64,000 nucleotides of DNA from an uncultured Paracoccaceae bacterium (GCA_947498985.1 CANMMF010000002.1:434001-498000); one strand, 5' to 3'; positions 33,312 through 42,688 are shown, counted from the stretch's first letter. The notes: generated by a model not told the origin, from the letters alone. A program made the numbers and translations.

Positions 33312-35780
33312 GTGCCCCTCGATACGATCAGACTGGATGTGACCGGCCTGTCTTGCGGCGGCTGTGCCGCGCGCGCGGAACGGGCCTTGCAACAGGCGCC
33401 CGGCGTGCAGAGCGCGTCGGTGAATTTCGCGACGGCCACCGCCACCGTGACCGGCGGCGATTACGCGGCAGCGCGCGCGGCGCTGGCGGAGGCCGGGTAT
33501 CCCGCCGCCGAAACCCGCGTCACGCTGTCCATCGAGGGCATGAGCTGCGCGTCATGCGTGGGCCGCGTCGAAGCGGCTCTGGAAGCGGTGCCCGGTGTCA
33601 TCGACGCGCATGTGAACCTCGCCACAGAGCGCGCGGAGATCCGGGCCCTGTCGGGCAGCGTCTCGGGTGAGAGGCTGGCGCAGGTTGTGACTCAAGCGGG
33701 GTATCGGGCGCAGGTGCAGGGCGACAGCCAGGCGGACGTCGCGCAACGCAAGGCCGAAGAGGCCGGGACTCTTCGCCGGGATCTGACCATCGCCGCCATC
33801 CTGACCTTGCCGGTGTTCGTGATGGAGATGGGCGGACATCTCTGGCCGCCGCTCCATCACTGGATCGCCGGGAACATTGGCATGCAAACCGCCTGGGCGA
33901 TCCAGTTTGTGCTCGTCACGCTGATCATGGTCTGGCCGGGGCGCCGGTTCTACAAGGTGGGGCTGCCGCTGCTGGCCAAAGCCACGCCGGACATGAACTC
34001 GCTTGTCGCGCTTGGCACCCTGGCGGCCTGGGCCTATTCCAGCGTCGCATTGTTCGCGCCCGGACTGCTGCCGCAAAGTGCACAGAATGTATACTTTGAG
34101 TCGGCAGCCGTCATCGTGACCCTGATCCTGCTCGGTCGCCTGCTCGAAGCGCGCGCCAAGGGCCGCACCGGCGCGGCCATCAAGCGGCTCATCGGCTTGC
34201 GCCCGGAAACGGCGCGGGTCGAGCGCGGCGGCACCATCGAAGACGTCGCCATCGCAGAGGTGGCGGTTGGCGACCATCTGCATCTGCGCCCCGGAGAGCG
34301 CATCGCGGTGGACGGCATGGTGCTGGACGGGCGCTCCTTTGTCGATGAAGCGATGATCACCGGAGAGCCTGTCCCGGTCGAGAAGACCGCAGGCGCATTG
34401 GTGACCGGCGGCACCATCAACGGCCAGGGCGCGCTCCGCTACGAGGCGACGGCGGTGGGCGCCGACACCATGCTCGCGCGGATCATCGCGCTCGTGGAAG
34501 AGGCGCAAGGCGCCAAGCTGCCGATCCAGGCCCTGGCCGACAAGGTGGTCCTGTGGTTTGTGCCGGTGGTGATCGCCATCGCGCTGGCGACGATGGTGAT
34601 CTGGCTCTTTCTCGGGCCGAATATCAGCTTTGCGCTGGTGGCCGCGGTCTCGGTGCTTATCATCGCCTGCCCCTGCGCCATGGGGCTCGCCACGCCGACC
34701 TCGATCATGGTCGGGACCGGACGTGCGGCGGAAATGGGTGTGCTCTTTCGCAAAGGGGACGCGCTGCAGGGGCTGGAAAGCGCGCGGGTCATCGCGTTCG
34801 ACAAGACCGGCACATTGACCCAAGGTCGCCCGGATCTGGTGCAACAAGTGGCCGCGCCGGGCTTTGACGTGGCCGAGGTTCTGCGGCTCGCAGCCAGCGC
34901 GGAACAGGGATCGGAGCATCCGATTGCCCGCGCGCTGGAACGCGCGGCGACGGGCGTTGTCCGCCCGGAAGACACGGAGGCCGTGCCGGGCTACGGGCTG
35001 CGCGCGACGGTCGAGGGGCGCGCGGTGCTGGTCGGCGCACCAAGGCTGATGGCGCGCGAAGGGATTGCCACAACACCGCTGGACACCGCGCTGGAGCGGT
35101 TTGCGGCCAACGGGCAGACGCCTGTGCTGGTGGCTTTGGACGGGCAGATCGCGGGCGCTTTTGCGGTGGCCGATCCGGTCAAGCCGGGCGCGGCAAATGC
35201 GATTGCCGCCTTGCAGGCACGGGGGCTGACCGTGGCGATGATCACCGGCGACACAGCCGCCACCGCGCACGCCATCGCGGAGGAATTGCGGATCGATCAT
35301 GTGGAGGCAGAGGTGCTGCCGGATGGCAAACGCGACGCGGTCGAGCGTCTGCGCGCGCGCTTCGGCCCGGTGGCGTTCTGCGGCGACGGGATCAACGACG
35401 CGCCTGCTCTGGCCGCGGCGGATGTGGGGCTGGCCATCGGCACCGGCACCGATGTCGCCATCGAATCCGCCGACGTGATCCTGTCGTCGGGTGATGTGGC
35501 GGGCGCGGTCAACGCGCATCACGTCTCGCACCGGGTCATGCGCAACATCCGGCAGAACCTCTTCTGGGCGTTTGGCTACAATGTCGCGCTGATCCCGGTT
35601 GCGGCGGGCGTCTTTTATCCTGTCTTCGGCGTCATGCTGTCCCCGATGCTGGCGGCGGGCGCGATGGCGCTGTCCTCGGTCTTTGTGCTCAGCAACGCGT
35701 TGCGGCTGCGCGGCATGCGACCGGCCCTGTCAGAGACGCCGCCGGTCCGGACGCCTGTCCTGCAGGAGGCCCGCGCATGA
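33312..35780 (+). CDS. copA: Copper-exporting P1B-type ATPase CopA
   Basis: An 822-residue P1B-1 ATPase. Two N-terminal HMA domains each carry CxxC: C15-G-G-C18 and the second in GMSCASCVGRV near residue 77. Eight membrane helices follow; the ion-path CPC lies in IIACPCAMGLATPTS. The phosphorylation site is DKTGTLTQGR and the hinge GDGINDAPALAAADVG. It pumps Cu(I) from cytoplasm to periplasm. The start is GTG at 33312; an ATG at 33307 is out of frame. It overlaps cueR by ATGA and follows a CueR promoter. Confidence 0.95.
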   Translation: MPLDTIRLDVTGLSCGGCAARAERALQQAPGVQSASVNFATATATVTGGDYAAARAALAEAGYPAAETRVTLSIEGMSCASCVGRVEAALEAVPGVIDAHVNLATERAEIRALSGSVSGERLAQVVTQAGYRAQVQGDSQADVAQRKAEEAGTLRRDLTIAAILTLPVFVMEMGGHLWPPLHHWIAGNIGMQTAWAIQFVLVTLIMVWPGRRFYKVGLPLLAKATPDMNSLVALGTLAAWAYSSVALFAPGLLPQSAQNVYFESAAVIVTLILLGRLLEARAKGRTGAAIKRLIGLRPETARVERGGTIEDVAIAEVAVGDHLHLRPGERIAVDGMVLDGRSFVDEAMITGEPVPVEKTAGALVTGGTINGQGALRYEATAVGADTMLARIIALVEEAQGAKLPIQALADKVVLWFVPVVIAIALATMVIWLFLGPNISFALVAAVSVLIIACPCAMGLATPTSIMVGTGRAAEMGVLFRKGDALQGLESARVIAFDKTGTLTQGRPDLVQQVAAPGFDVAEVLRLAASAEQGSEHPIARALERAATGVVRPEDTEAVPGYGLRATVEGRAVLVGAPRLMAREGIATTPLDTALERFAANGQTPVLVALDGQIAGAFAVADPVKPGAANAIAALQARGLTVAMITGDTAATAHAIAEELRIDHVEAEVLPDGKRDAVERLRARFGPVAFCGDGINDAPALAAADVGLAIGTGTDVAIESADVILSSGDVAGAVNAHHVSHRVMRNIRQNLFWAFGYNVALIPVAAGVFYPVFGVMLSPMLAAGAMALSSVFVLSNALRLRGMRPALSETPPVRTPVLQEARA

Positions 35781-36166
35781 ATATCTCGGAAGTGGCCCGC
35801 CGCGCGCATCTGCCGGCCAAGACGATCCGCTATTACGAGGAGATCGGGCTGATCAGACCGGCGCGGGACGCCAACGGATACCGCGCCTTTCGCGACGACG
35901 ATCTGCACAAGCTGGCCTTTCTGGCCCGGTCTCGCGCGCTTGGCTTCTCCATCGAGGATTGCCGCACGCTGCTGGCGCTTTACGAGGACGAGACCCGCGC
36001 CAGTGCCGACGTCAAGCAGGTGGCGCAGGAGCATCTGGCGCAGATCGACGACAAGATCGCCCAGCTGCGCGGCATGCGCGAAACGCTGGCAGAGCTGGTG
36101 CAGGCCTGTCACGGCGACAACCGGCCCGACTGTCCCATCCTCAGGGATCTAGCAGACGGGACCTGA
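35777..36166 (+). CDS. cueR: Copper-responsive MerR-type regulator CueR
   Basis: A 129-residue MerR-family protein: N-terminal helix-turn-helix (ISEVARRAHLPAKTIRYYEE, then GLIRPARDANGYRAF), a long dimerisation helix and the metal loop CHGDNRPDC, with two Cys eight residues apart as in CueR. It senses Cu(I) and activates the promoter at 33250-33280 upstream of copA. It is the last gene of the copA operon. Confidence 0.94.
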   Translation: MNISEVARRAHLPAKTIRYYEEIGLIRPARDANGYRAFRDDDLHKLAFLARSRALGFSIEDCRTLLALYEDETRASADVKQVAQEHLAQIDDKIAQLRGMRETLAELVQACHGDNRPDCPILRDLADGT

Positions 36167-36169
36167 GCG

Positions 36170-36871
36170 TCAGACCGGCGGCGCCTCGGGCGCGGTGGCG
36201 TATTGCAGTGGATCGGCATGCAGGCTCTGGGTGATGTGGTCGAGGCTGAGCTGCCAACGCTGCGTCGCCGCCGCCGCGGCTTTGTCACCGTCCCGCGCCA
36301 CGATGGCCGCGATCAGCACGTCGTGGTGTTTGACCGCCCGCTTAAGCGCTTTCTTGTCCTTCTTGCTGGCGGGTTCGAAAAACGCGGGACAAAGCCGCGT
36401 CAGGTCGATCAGCACGCAGGTCAGCGACGGCGAGAGATAGGGATTTGCCGCCATCGCACCAACCTGCGCCTGGAAATTGTGATCGGCCAGCGCGGCATCC
36501 GTCGCCTGACCGCGCGCAATCGTGTCCTGCAGGCTGGACTGCGCCTCTTCGAGCGCGGCGATGTCGGCGTTGCGGCGCGTCTCCGCCGCCAGCCGCGCGG
36601 TGGCGGTCAGGACCATCGGCGCGGTGCGGAAGAACGCGCGCAGCCGCGCCGTGTCGAGCGGCGCGACCCGCGCGCCGCGATTGTGTTCGAGCGTCAGATA
36701 GCCTTCACCCGCAAGCGTGCGGAACACTTCGCGCAAGGGGGTGCGGGACAGACCGTAGCGGGCGGCGATGCGCATCTCGTCCATCTCGGCGCCGGGCAGG
36801 TAATCCAGCCGCAGGATCCGCGCCTGCAGATCCTCGAGACATTGCTGTTTGGGGTTATCCATGGCGGCCAT
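36170..36871 (-). CDS. GntR family regulator, FCD type
   Basis: A 233-residue GntR: winged helix in residues 10-75 (LEDLQARILRLDYLPGAEMD, YGLSRTPLREVFRTLAGEG) and the all-helical FCD ligand domain (DIAALEEAQSSLQDTIARG; DHNFQAQVGAMAANPYLSP with its metal/ligand residues). A second in-frame ATG at 36862 is an equally possible start; both have weak ribosome sites. It follows dctM, so it may control the TRAP operon. A TGTACA dyad is just upstream. Confidence 0.85.
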   Translation of the reverse strand: MAAMDNPKQQCLEDLQARILRLDYLPGAEMDEMRIAARYGLSRTPLREVFRTLAGEGYLTLEHNRGARVAPLDTARLRAFFRTAPMVLTATARLAAETRRNADIAALEEAQSSLQDTIARGQATDAALADHNFQAQVGAMAANPYLSPSLTCVLIDLTRLCPAFFEPASKKDKKALKRAVKHHDVLIAAIVARDGDKAAAAATQRWQLSLDHITQSLHADPLQYATAPEAPPV

Positions 36872-36879
36872 CCAATCGT

Positions 36880-36896
36880 TGTACAGATTGTGTACA
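36880..36896. promoter_or_regulatory. GntR-type operator upstream of the FCD regulator
   Basis: TGTACAGATTGTGTACA: TGTAC and GTACA arms around seven bases, and each TGTACA is itself palindromic. It lies 8 bases before the start of the regulator, so binding would block its own transcription. FCD-type GntR sites often read TTGTACA-n-TGTACAA. Confidence 0.6.
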
Positions 36897-36936
36897 GGAT
36901 GGCGCCGCCGTTTCACAGCAAAGATATCACGCGCCG

Positions 36937-38247
36937 CTACCCCCGCCCCGGCAACCAGAGCGCAAGCGACGGGAAGACGATCAGCAGCGCCACGACGCAG
37001 AGCGAGCACAGAATGAACGGGATCGCCGAGAGATAGATGTCGCGCATGCTTGTCCCGGGGGGCGAGACGCCTTTCATCACAAACAGCAGCAGCCCGAAAG
37101 GCGGTGTGGTAAAGCTGATCTCCAGCGCCAGCAACATGATCAGCCCGAACCAGATCGGATCGAACCCGAGCTGCGTGGCCAGCGGAAAGAAGATCGGCAC
37201 GGTCAGCAGCATGATGGAGATCTGCTCCATGAACATGCCCAGCACCAGCAGAACCGCAAACATGACCAGCAGCATCGTGACCGGCTCAAGCTCGAACCCG
37301 GTGGCCCAGCCGATGAGCCCGCGCGAGGCGCCCGAAAAGGCCAGAAGCTGGCTGAACGTCGCAGAGCCGAAGACGATGAGATAGGCCATCAGCGTGACTT
37401 TCAGCGCGCCGATCACCGATTTCTTCGCGCTCTCCCAGGTCAGGCAGCGGAACGCGGCGGCGAGGATCAGCACACCCAGCGCACCGAAGGCCGCGGCCTC
37501 CGACGGGGTCACGATGCCGCCGATCATCAGGAAGACGATCACCACCATCAGCCCGACCATCGGCACCACGTCGCGGAAAAGCAGCCAGAGCCGCTCGCCG
37601 ATGGAGAGCGCTTCGACGTCATAGGCGGGGGCGGCGTCTGGATCGATCCGGGTCTGCAGCCAGATCGTGCCGATATAGAAGCCCGCGAGGATCAGACCAG
37701 GTATCACCCCGGCGATCAGCAGCGCGCCCACATCGATCTGCGCCAGCGTCGCGAGCAACACCGCCAGCGCCGAAGGCGGGATGATGATCGCAAGCCCCCC
37801 GGTGCCGAGGATCGGGCCGACGGACATGTGCTTTTTGTAGCCGCGCGCGGTCATCTCCGGCACCATCAGCGAGCCCAGCAGCGCGGTCGAGCCCATGGAC
37901 GAGCCCGACAAGGTCGAAAACCCGGTGCCGCCCAGAACGGTCACATAAGACAAACGCCCCGGCAGACGGCCCAGCAGCCGGTCGATGGCGTTGAACATGC
38001 GCGCGCCGAGCCCGGTGTGAAAGAAGATCTCTCCCATCAGCAGGAAAAGCGGGATCGGCACCAGAGCAAAGGTGGTGAGCGAGCCGAACCCGTTGTTGAG
38101 AAGCTGCGTGATGCCCGGCTCACCCCCCATGAAGACCCAGGCCCCGAGGATATTTGCCGCCAGGAAGGCCAGCGCAACGGGCATGCCCACCGCCATGAGA
38201 ACCACGATGGTGCCCAGCAGAAGGCCGAGAGCGGCGTACCATTCCAT
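36937..38247 (-). CDS. TRAP transporter large membrane subunit (DctM type)
   Basis: A 436-residue protein with about twelve membrane helices and the DctM motifs: ALVPIPLFLLMGEIFFHTGL, GSSMGSTALLGSLMVPEM, GPILGTGGLAIIIPPSALAV and LEISFTTPPFGLLLFVMKG. It forms the sodium-coupled translocation channel. Its ATG overlaps the dctQ stop by one base. The TRAP genes follow leuD on the same strand. Confidence 0.93.
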   Translation of the reverse strand: MEWYAALGLLLGTIVVLMAVGMPVALAFLAANILGAWVFMGGEPGITQLLNNGFGSLTTFALVPIPLFLLMGEIFFHTGLGARMFNAIDRLLGRLPGRLSYVTVLGGTGFSTLSGSSMGSTALLGSLMVPEMTARGYKKHMSVGPILGTGGLAIIIPPSALAVLLATLAQIDVGALLIAGVIPGLILAGFYIGTIWLQTRIDPDAAPAYDVEALSIGERLWLLFRDVVPMVGLMVVIVFLMIGGIVTPSEAAAFGALGVLILAAAFRCLTWESAKKSVIGALKVTLMAYLIVFGSATFSQLLAFSGASRGLIGWATGFELEPVTMLLVMFAVLLVLGMFMEQISIMLLTVPIFFPLATQLGFDPIWFGLIMLLALEISFTTPPFGLLLFVMKGVSPPGTSMRDIYLSAIPFILCSLCVVALLIVFPSLALWLPGRG

Positions 38248-38753
38248 CAGTCGTGGATCCCCGCTTCGCCGGAATGCAGCAGGTCGTCGCCAAAGACAAA
38301 GCGCGCAAATTCGAGCGCCATCAGGGTGAAGCTGATCGGGAAGGCGATGGTCAGAAGCCATTTCGGCGTGAAATAGGCGCGCACGTCGTAATCGCTGCGG
38401 GTGAAGTTGCTCTGCACCAGATCCGCGCCTTTCCAGGCGAGGATCACGCAGACCAGAACGCAGCCGGCCGACACGGCGCGGCTGACGATGCGCCGCATCC
38501 CGGGCGAAAGCGCGGCGGTGACCAGTTCGATATGCACATGGCCTTTCTCGCGCACCAGCCAGGGCGCGCCGAGCATCGTCATGTAAAGCATCGCATATTC
38601 GGTCGAGAGGAACAGCCACGCAAAAGGCTGCAAGCCGGTGTTGCGCATCACCACCGATGTGACCACGGCGACCATGAGCCAGACCAGCATCAGCCCGGCA
38701 ATGACGGCCATGGCGACGATCAGCAGATCATAGGCGCGAAGGATCGGGCGCAT
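38247..38753 (-). CDS. TRAP transporter small membrane subunit (DctQ type)
   Basis: A 168-residue protein with four membrane helices (DLLIVAMAVIAGLMLVWLMV first, shown in part; SAGCVLVCVILAWKGADLV third; WLLTIAFPISFTLMALEF last) and the conserved VVTSVVMRNTG and KGHVHIELV. ATG at 38753 follows AGGAGCTGCC; an in-frame start upstream at 38792 would run into the hairpin after dctP. Confidence 0.9.
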   Translation of the reverse strand: MRPILRAYDLLIVAMAVIAGLMLVWLMVAVVTSVVMRNTGLQPFAWLFLSTEYAMLYMTMLGAPWLVREKGHVHIELVTAALSPGMRRIVSRAVSAGCVLVCVILAWKGADLVQSNFTRSDYDVRAYFTPKWLLTIAFPISFTLMALEFARFVFGDDLLHSGEAGIHD

Positions 38754-38765
38754 GGCAGCTCCTGC

Positions 38766-38793
38766 AAAAGGTGGCCCGCTCGCGCGGACCACC
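38766..38793 (-). terminator. Hairpin with T-tract between dctP and dctQ
   Basis: On the minus strand GGTGGTCCGC pairs with GCGGGCCACC (one G-T pair) around a GCGA tetraloop, then TTTT. A partial terminator or mRNA stabiliser here fits the usual excess of the binding protein over the membrane subunits. Confidence 0.7.
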
Positions 38794-38801
38794 CGGGTGT
38801 G

Positions 38802-39809
38802 TTACTGGTCGAGATCGTAGAAAAGCTCGATCAGGCGGTCGTAGTTTTCCAGCCCGTCGGGGTGCTTTTCCATCTGCTCCTTCATCCGGCCCCAGGTCTT
38901 TTCGCGCGCGGCCTCGAGGAAGTTGGCACGCGCCTCGCCTTCAAGCTCGAGCACCTGCATGCCGCCCTCGGCGAGAGTGGCGAATTGTTCGTCCCGCATG
39001 CTGCCCAGTTCAGCAGCCGAGCTTTGCTCATGCTCGATGGCAACCTCCTGCAGGATGGTGCGCGCCTCTTCGGGCAGGCTGTTCCACTTGTCGAGATTGA
39101 CGATCACACCGAGATCGGTGGAGAAGAAATTGGGCTCCACCCGCCAGTTGAGAAACTCGTTCCATTTCAGATCGATGAGGCCGATCTGCGTCCAGCCAGT
39201 GGCATTGACCACGCCGCGCTCGAGCCCGGAATAGACATCCGTGGTCGGCAGGTCGATCACCGACGCGCCCAGGTAGTCGGTGAAAAACGCGTTATAGACG
39301 GCGTTGCCGCGCAGCTTCCACTCGGAGATATCGAGGTTGCCATCGGCGTCCAGCGTCGGCTCGTCCACCGACCAGAGGTTGTAGCTGACATTGCTGTCGA
39401 ACCAGCCAAGATACTTGACGCCCATCTTGGACTGGTGGATTTCGTCGATGAGGTCGATGCCGCCATTGGCGCGGGTCTCTACCGCCGTCAGGTTCGACGC
39501 CACCAGCGCATCCTTCTCGGGCAGGGTGCCGGCGTAGAAGGAACCAGGTGTATACACCATGTCCACAACACCGTTGCGCACCGCGTCCGGCTGCTGGAAC
39601 ATGCCGATGGCCTCCGGCCCGCCGCGCACATCGATCTGGATCACGCCTTCCCCGCGCTCGTTCACCTTGTCGACAAAGGCCAGAAAGCTCTTGGTGTAGA
39701 TCAGCGTTTCGGGGAACGCGTGGACCGCCGAGATTGTCTCTTCGGCCCAGGCTGCGCTGGCAAGCGCGGTCGATCCGGCGAGCAGTCCGCCGATAAGTGT
39801 CATCTTCAT
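38802..39809 (-). CDS. TRAP transporter substrate-binding protein (DctP family)
   Basis: A 335-residue periplasmic protein with signal peptide MKMTLIGGLLAGSTALASAAWA. The mature part fits the DctP fold: AVHAFPETLIYTKSFLAFVD, IQIDVRGGPEAIGMFQ, GVVDMVYTPGSFYAGTLPE and KLRGNAVYNAFFTDYLG. An Arg near RGG is the usual carboxylate-binding residue. The ligand is unknown; adjacency to leuCD suggests a di- or tricarboxylate. GGGAGAGAAACCT precedes the ATG at 39809. Confidence 0.9.
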   Translation of the reverse strand: MKMTLIGGLLAGSTALASAAWAEETISAVHAFPETLIYTKSFLAFVDKVNERGEGVIQIDVRGGPEAIGMFQQPDAVRNGVVDMVYTPGSFYAGTLPEKDALVASNLTAVETRANGGIDLIDEIHQSKMGVKYLGWFDSNVSYNLWSVDEPTLDADGNLDISEWKLRGNAVYNAFFTDYLGASVIDLPTTDVYSGLERGVVNATGWTQIGLIDLKWNEFLNWRVEPNFFSTDLGVIVNLDKWNSLPEEARTILQEVAIEHEQSSAAELGSMRDEQFATLAEGGMQVLELEGEARANFLEAAREKTWGRMKEQMEKHPDGLENYDRLIELFYDLDQ

Positions 39810-39825
39810 AGGTTTCTCTCCCAAA

Positions 39826-39848
39826 ATGCGGGCCGCGTGCTGCGGCCC
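39826..39848 (-). terminator. Hairpin between leuD and dctP
   Basis: On the minus strand GGGCCGC pairs with GCGGCCC around a five-base loop and is followed by GCATTTTGG. Moderate intrinsic terminator or attenuator that could separate leuCD from the TRAP genes, or tune the read-through. Confidence 0.6.
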
Positions 39849-39885
39849 TTCCCTGTCATCGGACACCTCTTTCCGGGTGCCCGCA

Positions 39886-40476
39886 TCATGTGGTGGGCCA
39901 GGCCCACGGATAGCTGTCGCGCCGGTCCGCCGCGAAGGCATCGATGGCCGCGGATTGACTGGCGGTGAGGTCGATATCGTCCCAGCCGTTGATGAGTTTC
40001 AGCCGCCAGGTCGCGTCGAGTGTGAAGGGGTGCGTCTTGCCGGCAATGGTGATGCGGCCCGCGTCGAGGTCAATATGTGCCTCCTGCGGGGCGGAGCCCA
40101 GCGCCTGGGTCCACTGCGTGACCACCTCGGCGGGTAGCGCGGCGGGCAGCAGGCCATTATTGACCGCGTTGGAGGCAAAGATGTCGCCGAAGCTCGGCGC
40201 GATAACGGCGCGAAATCCCGCATCGACCAGCGCGTAAACGGCGGCCTCGCGCGACGACCCGCAGCCGAAGTTGCGCCCCGCCACCAGAACCGTGGCCCCG
40301 GGCACGCGATCGAGTGGAAACGCCGCGTCGTCCTCGCGCAGGTCATGCAGCAGGAAGCCCCCGTAGCCTTCGGAGCGCGGCGCGGACATGAAGCGCGCGG
40401 GGATCAGCTGATCGGTGTCGACGTTTTCCAGCGGCAATGCGACGGCGCGGCCTTTATAGGTGCTCCACCCGCTCAT
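39886..40476 (-). CDS. leuD: LeuD-like small subunit of an isopropylmalate-isomerase-type hydratase
   Basis: A 196-residue swivel-domain subunit: VDTDQLIPARFMSAPRSEGY, FGCGSSREAAVYALVDAGFR, IAPSFGDIFASNAVNNGLLP. With LeuC it hydrates or dehydrates a 2- or 3-substituted malate. In leucine synthesis leuCD sit with leuB; here they lie among catabolic genes, so the partner reaction may be hydration of a maleate derivative (dimethylmaleate-hydratase-like), not leucine. The start overlaps the leuC stop (ATGA). Confidence 0.85.
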   Translation of the reverse strand: MSGWSTYKGRAVALPLENVDTDQLIPARFMSAPRSEGYGGFLLHDLREDDAAFPLDRVPGATVLVAGRNFGCGSSREAAVYALVDAGFRAVIAPSFGDIFASNAVNNGLLPAALPAEVVTQWTQALGSAPQEAHIDLDAGRITIAGKTHPFTLDATWRLKLINGWDDIDLTASQSAAIDAFAADRRDSYPWAWPTT

Positions 40477-41879
40477 GGCGCGCGGCCTTCGAGCAATGGC
40501 CGCGCATCGGCAAGCGTGCCTGTCACAGCGGCGGCGGCCACCATCACCGGCGACATCAGATGCGTGCGCGCGCCCTTGCCCTGCCGTCCGCGGAAATTGC
40601 GGTTGGTCGACGACGCGCAGCGCTTGCCCGGCGCCACGAGATCGCCGTTCATGCCAACACACATGGAGCATCCCGAGGCAACCCATTCGAGCCCGGCATC
40701 GATAAAGATCCGGTCGAGCCCTTCCTGCTCGGCCTGCTGTTTCACCAGCATCGAGCCCGGCGACACGATCCCAGGCACCTTTGCGCGGCGTCCGGAGAGC
40801 ACCGCGGCGGCGGCGCGCAGATCCTCGATCCGCGCGTTTGTGCAGGAGCCCAGAAACACCTGATCGACCGGCGTACCCTCGAGCGGCTGGCCCGCGCGAA
40901 GGCCCATATAGTCAAGTGCGGCGCGCGCCTGATCAGCCTTGCCCTGCGGCAATGATGCGGGGTCGGGCACGGTTCCGGTGATCGGCAGGGCCTGCTCCGG
41001 CGATGTGCCCCAGGTCACCGTCGGCGCGATCTCTGCCGCATCGAGACGGATGTCGCGGTCGAACTTCGCCTCGGCATCGGTTTGCAGCAAGGACCAATCC
41101 GCGACGGCCTGCGTCCAGCGCGAGCCTTTCGGCGCATGGGCGCGGGGTTCGAGATAGGCAAAGGTGGTCTCGTCCGGGGCGATCATGCCGAACCTCGCCC
41201 CACCCTCGATCGAAAGATTGCAGAGCGTCATGCGCCCTTCCATCGACAATGCGCGCACCGCGCTGCCGGCATATTCCAGCGCGTGGCCCTGCGCGCCGTC
41301 GGTGCCCAGCCGCGCGATCCAGCCCAGCGCGATGTCCTTGGCGCTGACCCCGGGCCCCAGCGTGCCCTCCACGGTGATCCGCATGGCGCGCGGTTTGCGC
41401 TGGCGGATGGTCTGGGTGGCCAGCACATGCGCCACTTCGGTGGCCCCAATGCCGAAGGCCAGCGCGCCAAAGGCGCCATGGGTCGAGGTGTGGCTGTCAC
41501 CGCAATTGATCAGCAGGCCGGGCAAGGTCAGGCCCTGCTCCGGTCCCACCACATGCACGATGCCCTGCCGCGGGTCGTGCAGGCCGAAGATCTCCAGTCC
41601 GTGCTGTTGCGCATTGGCCTCCAGCGTCTCGATCATCCGGGCGATCTGCGGGGCGAAGGCGTCGTCGCGCCCGCGGGTCGGCGCGTAGTGATCGACCACC
41701 GCAAATGTCAGCTCCGGCGCGTAGAGCGGCATCTTGCGCGCGGCCAGTTTGGCAAACGCGTGATGGGAGCCTTCATGCACCAGATGGCGGTCCACCCAGA
41801 GCAGCGACACGCCATCGTCGCCGCGGCTGACCTCATGCGTCTGCCAGAGCTTGTCGAGAAGGGTCCGGGGGGCACTCAT
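40473..41879 (-). CDS. leuC: LeuC-like large subunit of an isopropylmalate-isomerase-type hydratase
   Basis: A 468-residue aconitase-family protein that carries the 4Fe-4S cluster. Signature motifs: INCGDSHTSTHGAFGALAFG, FLGSCTNARIEDLRAAAAVL with one cluster Cys and SGCSMCVGMNGD with the other two. Start at 41879 was chosen because it overlaps the upstream regulator stop (ATGA) and matches the MSAPRTLLDKLWQTHEV N-terminus of LeuC. Coupling to a GntR regulator rather than to leuB supports a catabolic paralogue. Confidence 0.87.
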   Translation of the reverse strand: MSAPRTLLDKLWQTHEVSRGDDGVSLLWVDRHLVHEGSHHAFAKLAARKMPLYAPELTFAVVDHYAPTRGRDDAFAPQIARMIETLEANAQQHGLEIFGLHDPRQGIVHVVGPEQGLTLPGLLINCGDSHTSTHGAFGALAFGIGATEVAHVLATQTIRQRKPRAMRITVEGTLGPGVSAKDIALGWIARLGTDGAQGHALEYAGSAVRALSMEGRMTLCNLSIEGGARFGMIAPDETTFAYLEPRAHAPKGSRWTQAVADWSLLQTDAEAKFDRDIRLDAAEIAPTVTWGTSPEQALPITGTVPDPASLPQGKADQARAALDYMGLRAGQPLEGTPVDQVFLGSCTNARIEDLRAAAAVLSGRRAKVPGIVSPGSMLVKQQAEQEGLDRIFIDAGLEWVASGCSMCVGMNGDLVAPGKRCASSTNRNFRGRQGKGARTHLMSPVMVAAAAVTGTLADARPLLEGRAP

Positions 41880-42688
41880 GCGGGCGCGGCTTCGCTTTCC
41901 GCCTCGGGGGCGATCACCGGCTCCCAATGGCGCGCGCCGCCTTCGCCGACGCGGGTGATGTCCATCTCGAGCCGGAACATGTCCGGCCGGTAAAGCGCGC
42001 TGAGATATTCCACGCCGCGCCCATCGGCATCCCTGACCACACGCCGCACCGACAAAAGCGCGGTGCCGACCGAGACCTCGAGCGCGTCGGCAACATCCGG
42101 AGAGGCGAGCGCCGCCGAAACCGTCTGGTGCCCGGTATCGACCCGGACGCCGCTGCGCTCGAGCAGGCGGAACAGCGGGGTCGTGGCCATGTCGCCTTCG
42201 GAATAGTGCCGCGCGATGGCTTCGGGCACATGGGTTGTCAGGTGCGAAAACGGCTGCCCCTCGATCAGCCGGACGCGGATTGCGGTCTGCACTTTCTGCC
42301 CCTCCGTCAGACCCAGAGCGCGCGCAGCGGCGACAGGCGGGGGGCCATAGGCAAAGGACAGCATCCGCGCCTCTGTCCGCGCGCTCATCTCGACCAGCTG
42401 CGGGATCAGCGTCGTCATGTCCGCCGAGATCGCCGGGCCTGCCTGACCGCCGCCGATGACCGTTGTGCCCGATCCCGCGCGGCGTGCGATCAGGCCGTCC
42501 GCCTCGAGCCCGTCCAGCGCCCGGCGGATCGTCACACGCGAGACGGCAAACTGTTCTGCCAGCTTCTGCTCTCCGGGGATGACCGCGCCGGGACCAAAGC
42601 GCCCGCCGGTGATCTCGTCGCGCAGCAACAGATAGACCCTGCGGGCCTTGCCGCCTTCCGGAAGGGTTGCCTTTGGCGCGTCTTGCAA
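41876..42688 (-). CDS. GntR family regulator, UTRA/HutC type
   Basis: A 270-residue GntR: winged helix in the first 80 residues (ARRVYLLLRDEITGGRFGPG, FAVSRVTIRRALDGLEADGL) and a UTRA effector domain (SFAYGPPPVAAARALGLTEG; RVRLIEGQPFSHLTTHVPEA). The TTG at 42688 was chosen because AGGAGAGACC precedes it and the protein then starts near the family edge; a GTG at 42763 would add 25 poorly conserved residues. It diverges from the tautomerase-hyu genes and probably controls both units. Confidence 0.83.
   Translation of the reverse strand: MQDAPKATLPEGGKARRVYLLLRDEITGGRFGPGAVIPGEQKLAEQFAVSRVTIRRALDGLEADGLIARRAGSGTTVIGGGQAGPAISADMTTLIPQLVEMSARTEARMLSFAYGPPPVAAARALGLTEGQKVQTAIRVRLIEGQPFSHLTTHVPEAIARHYSEGDMATTPLFRLLERSGVRVDTGHQTVSAALASPDVADALEVSVGTALLSVRRVVRDADGRGVEYLSALYRPDMFRLEMDITRVGEGGARHWEPVIAPEAESEAAPA

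Noticed and set aside
33552-35531. Long minus-strand frame opposite copA
   Set aside because: Low-complexity shadow; copA has complete P-type ATPase motifs and its own promoter.
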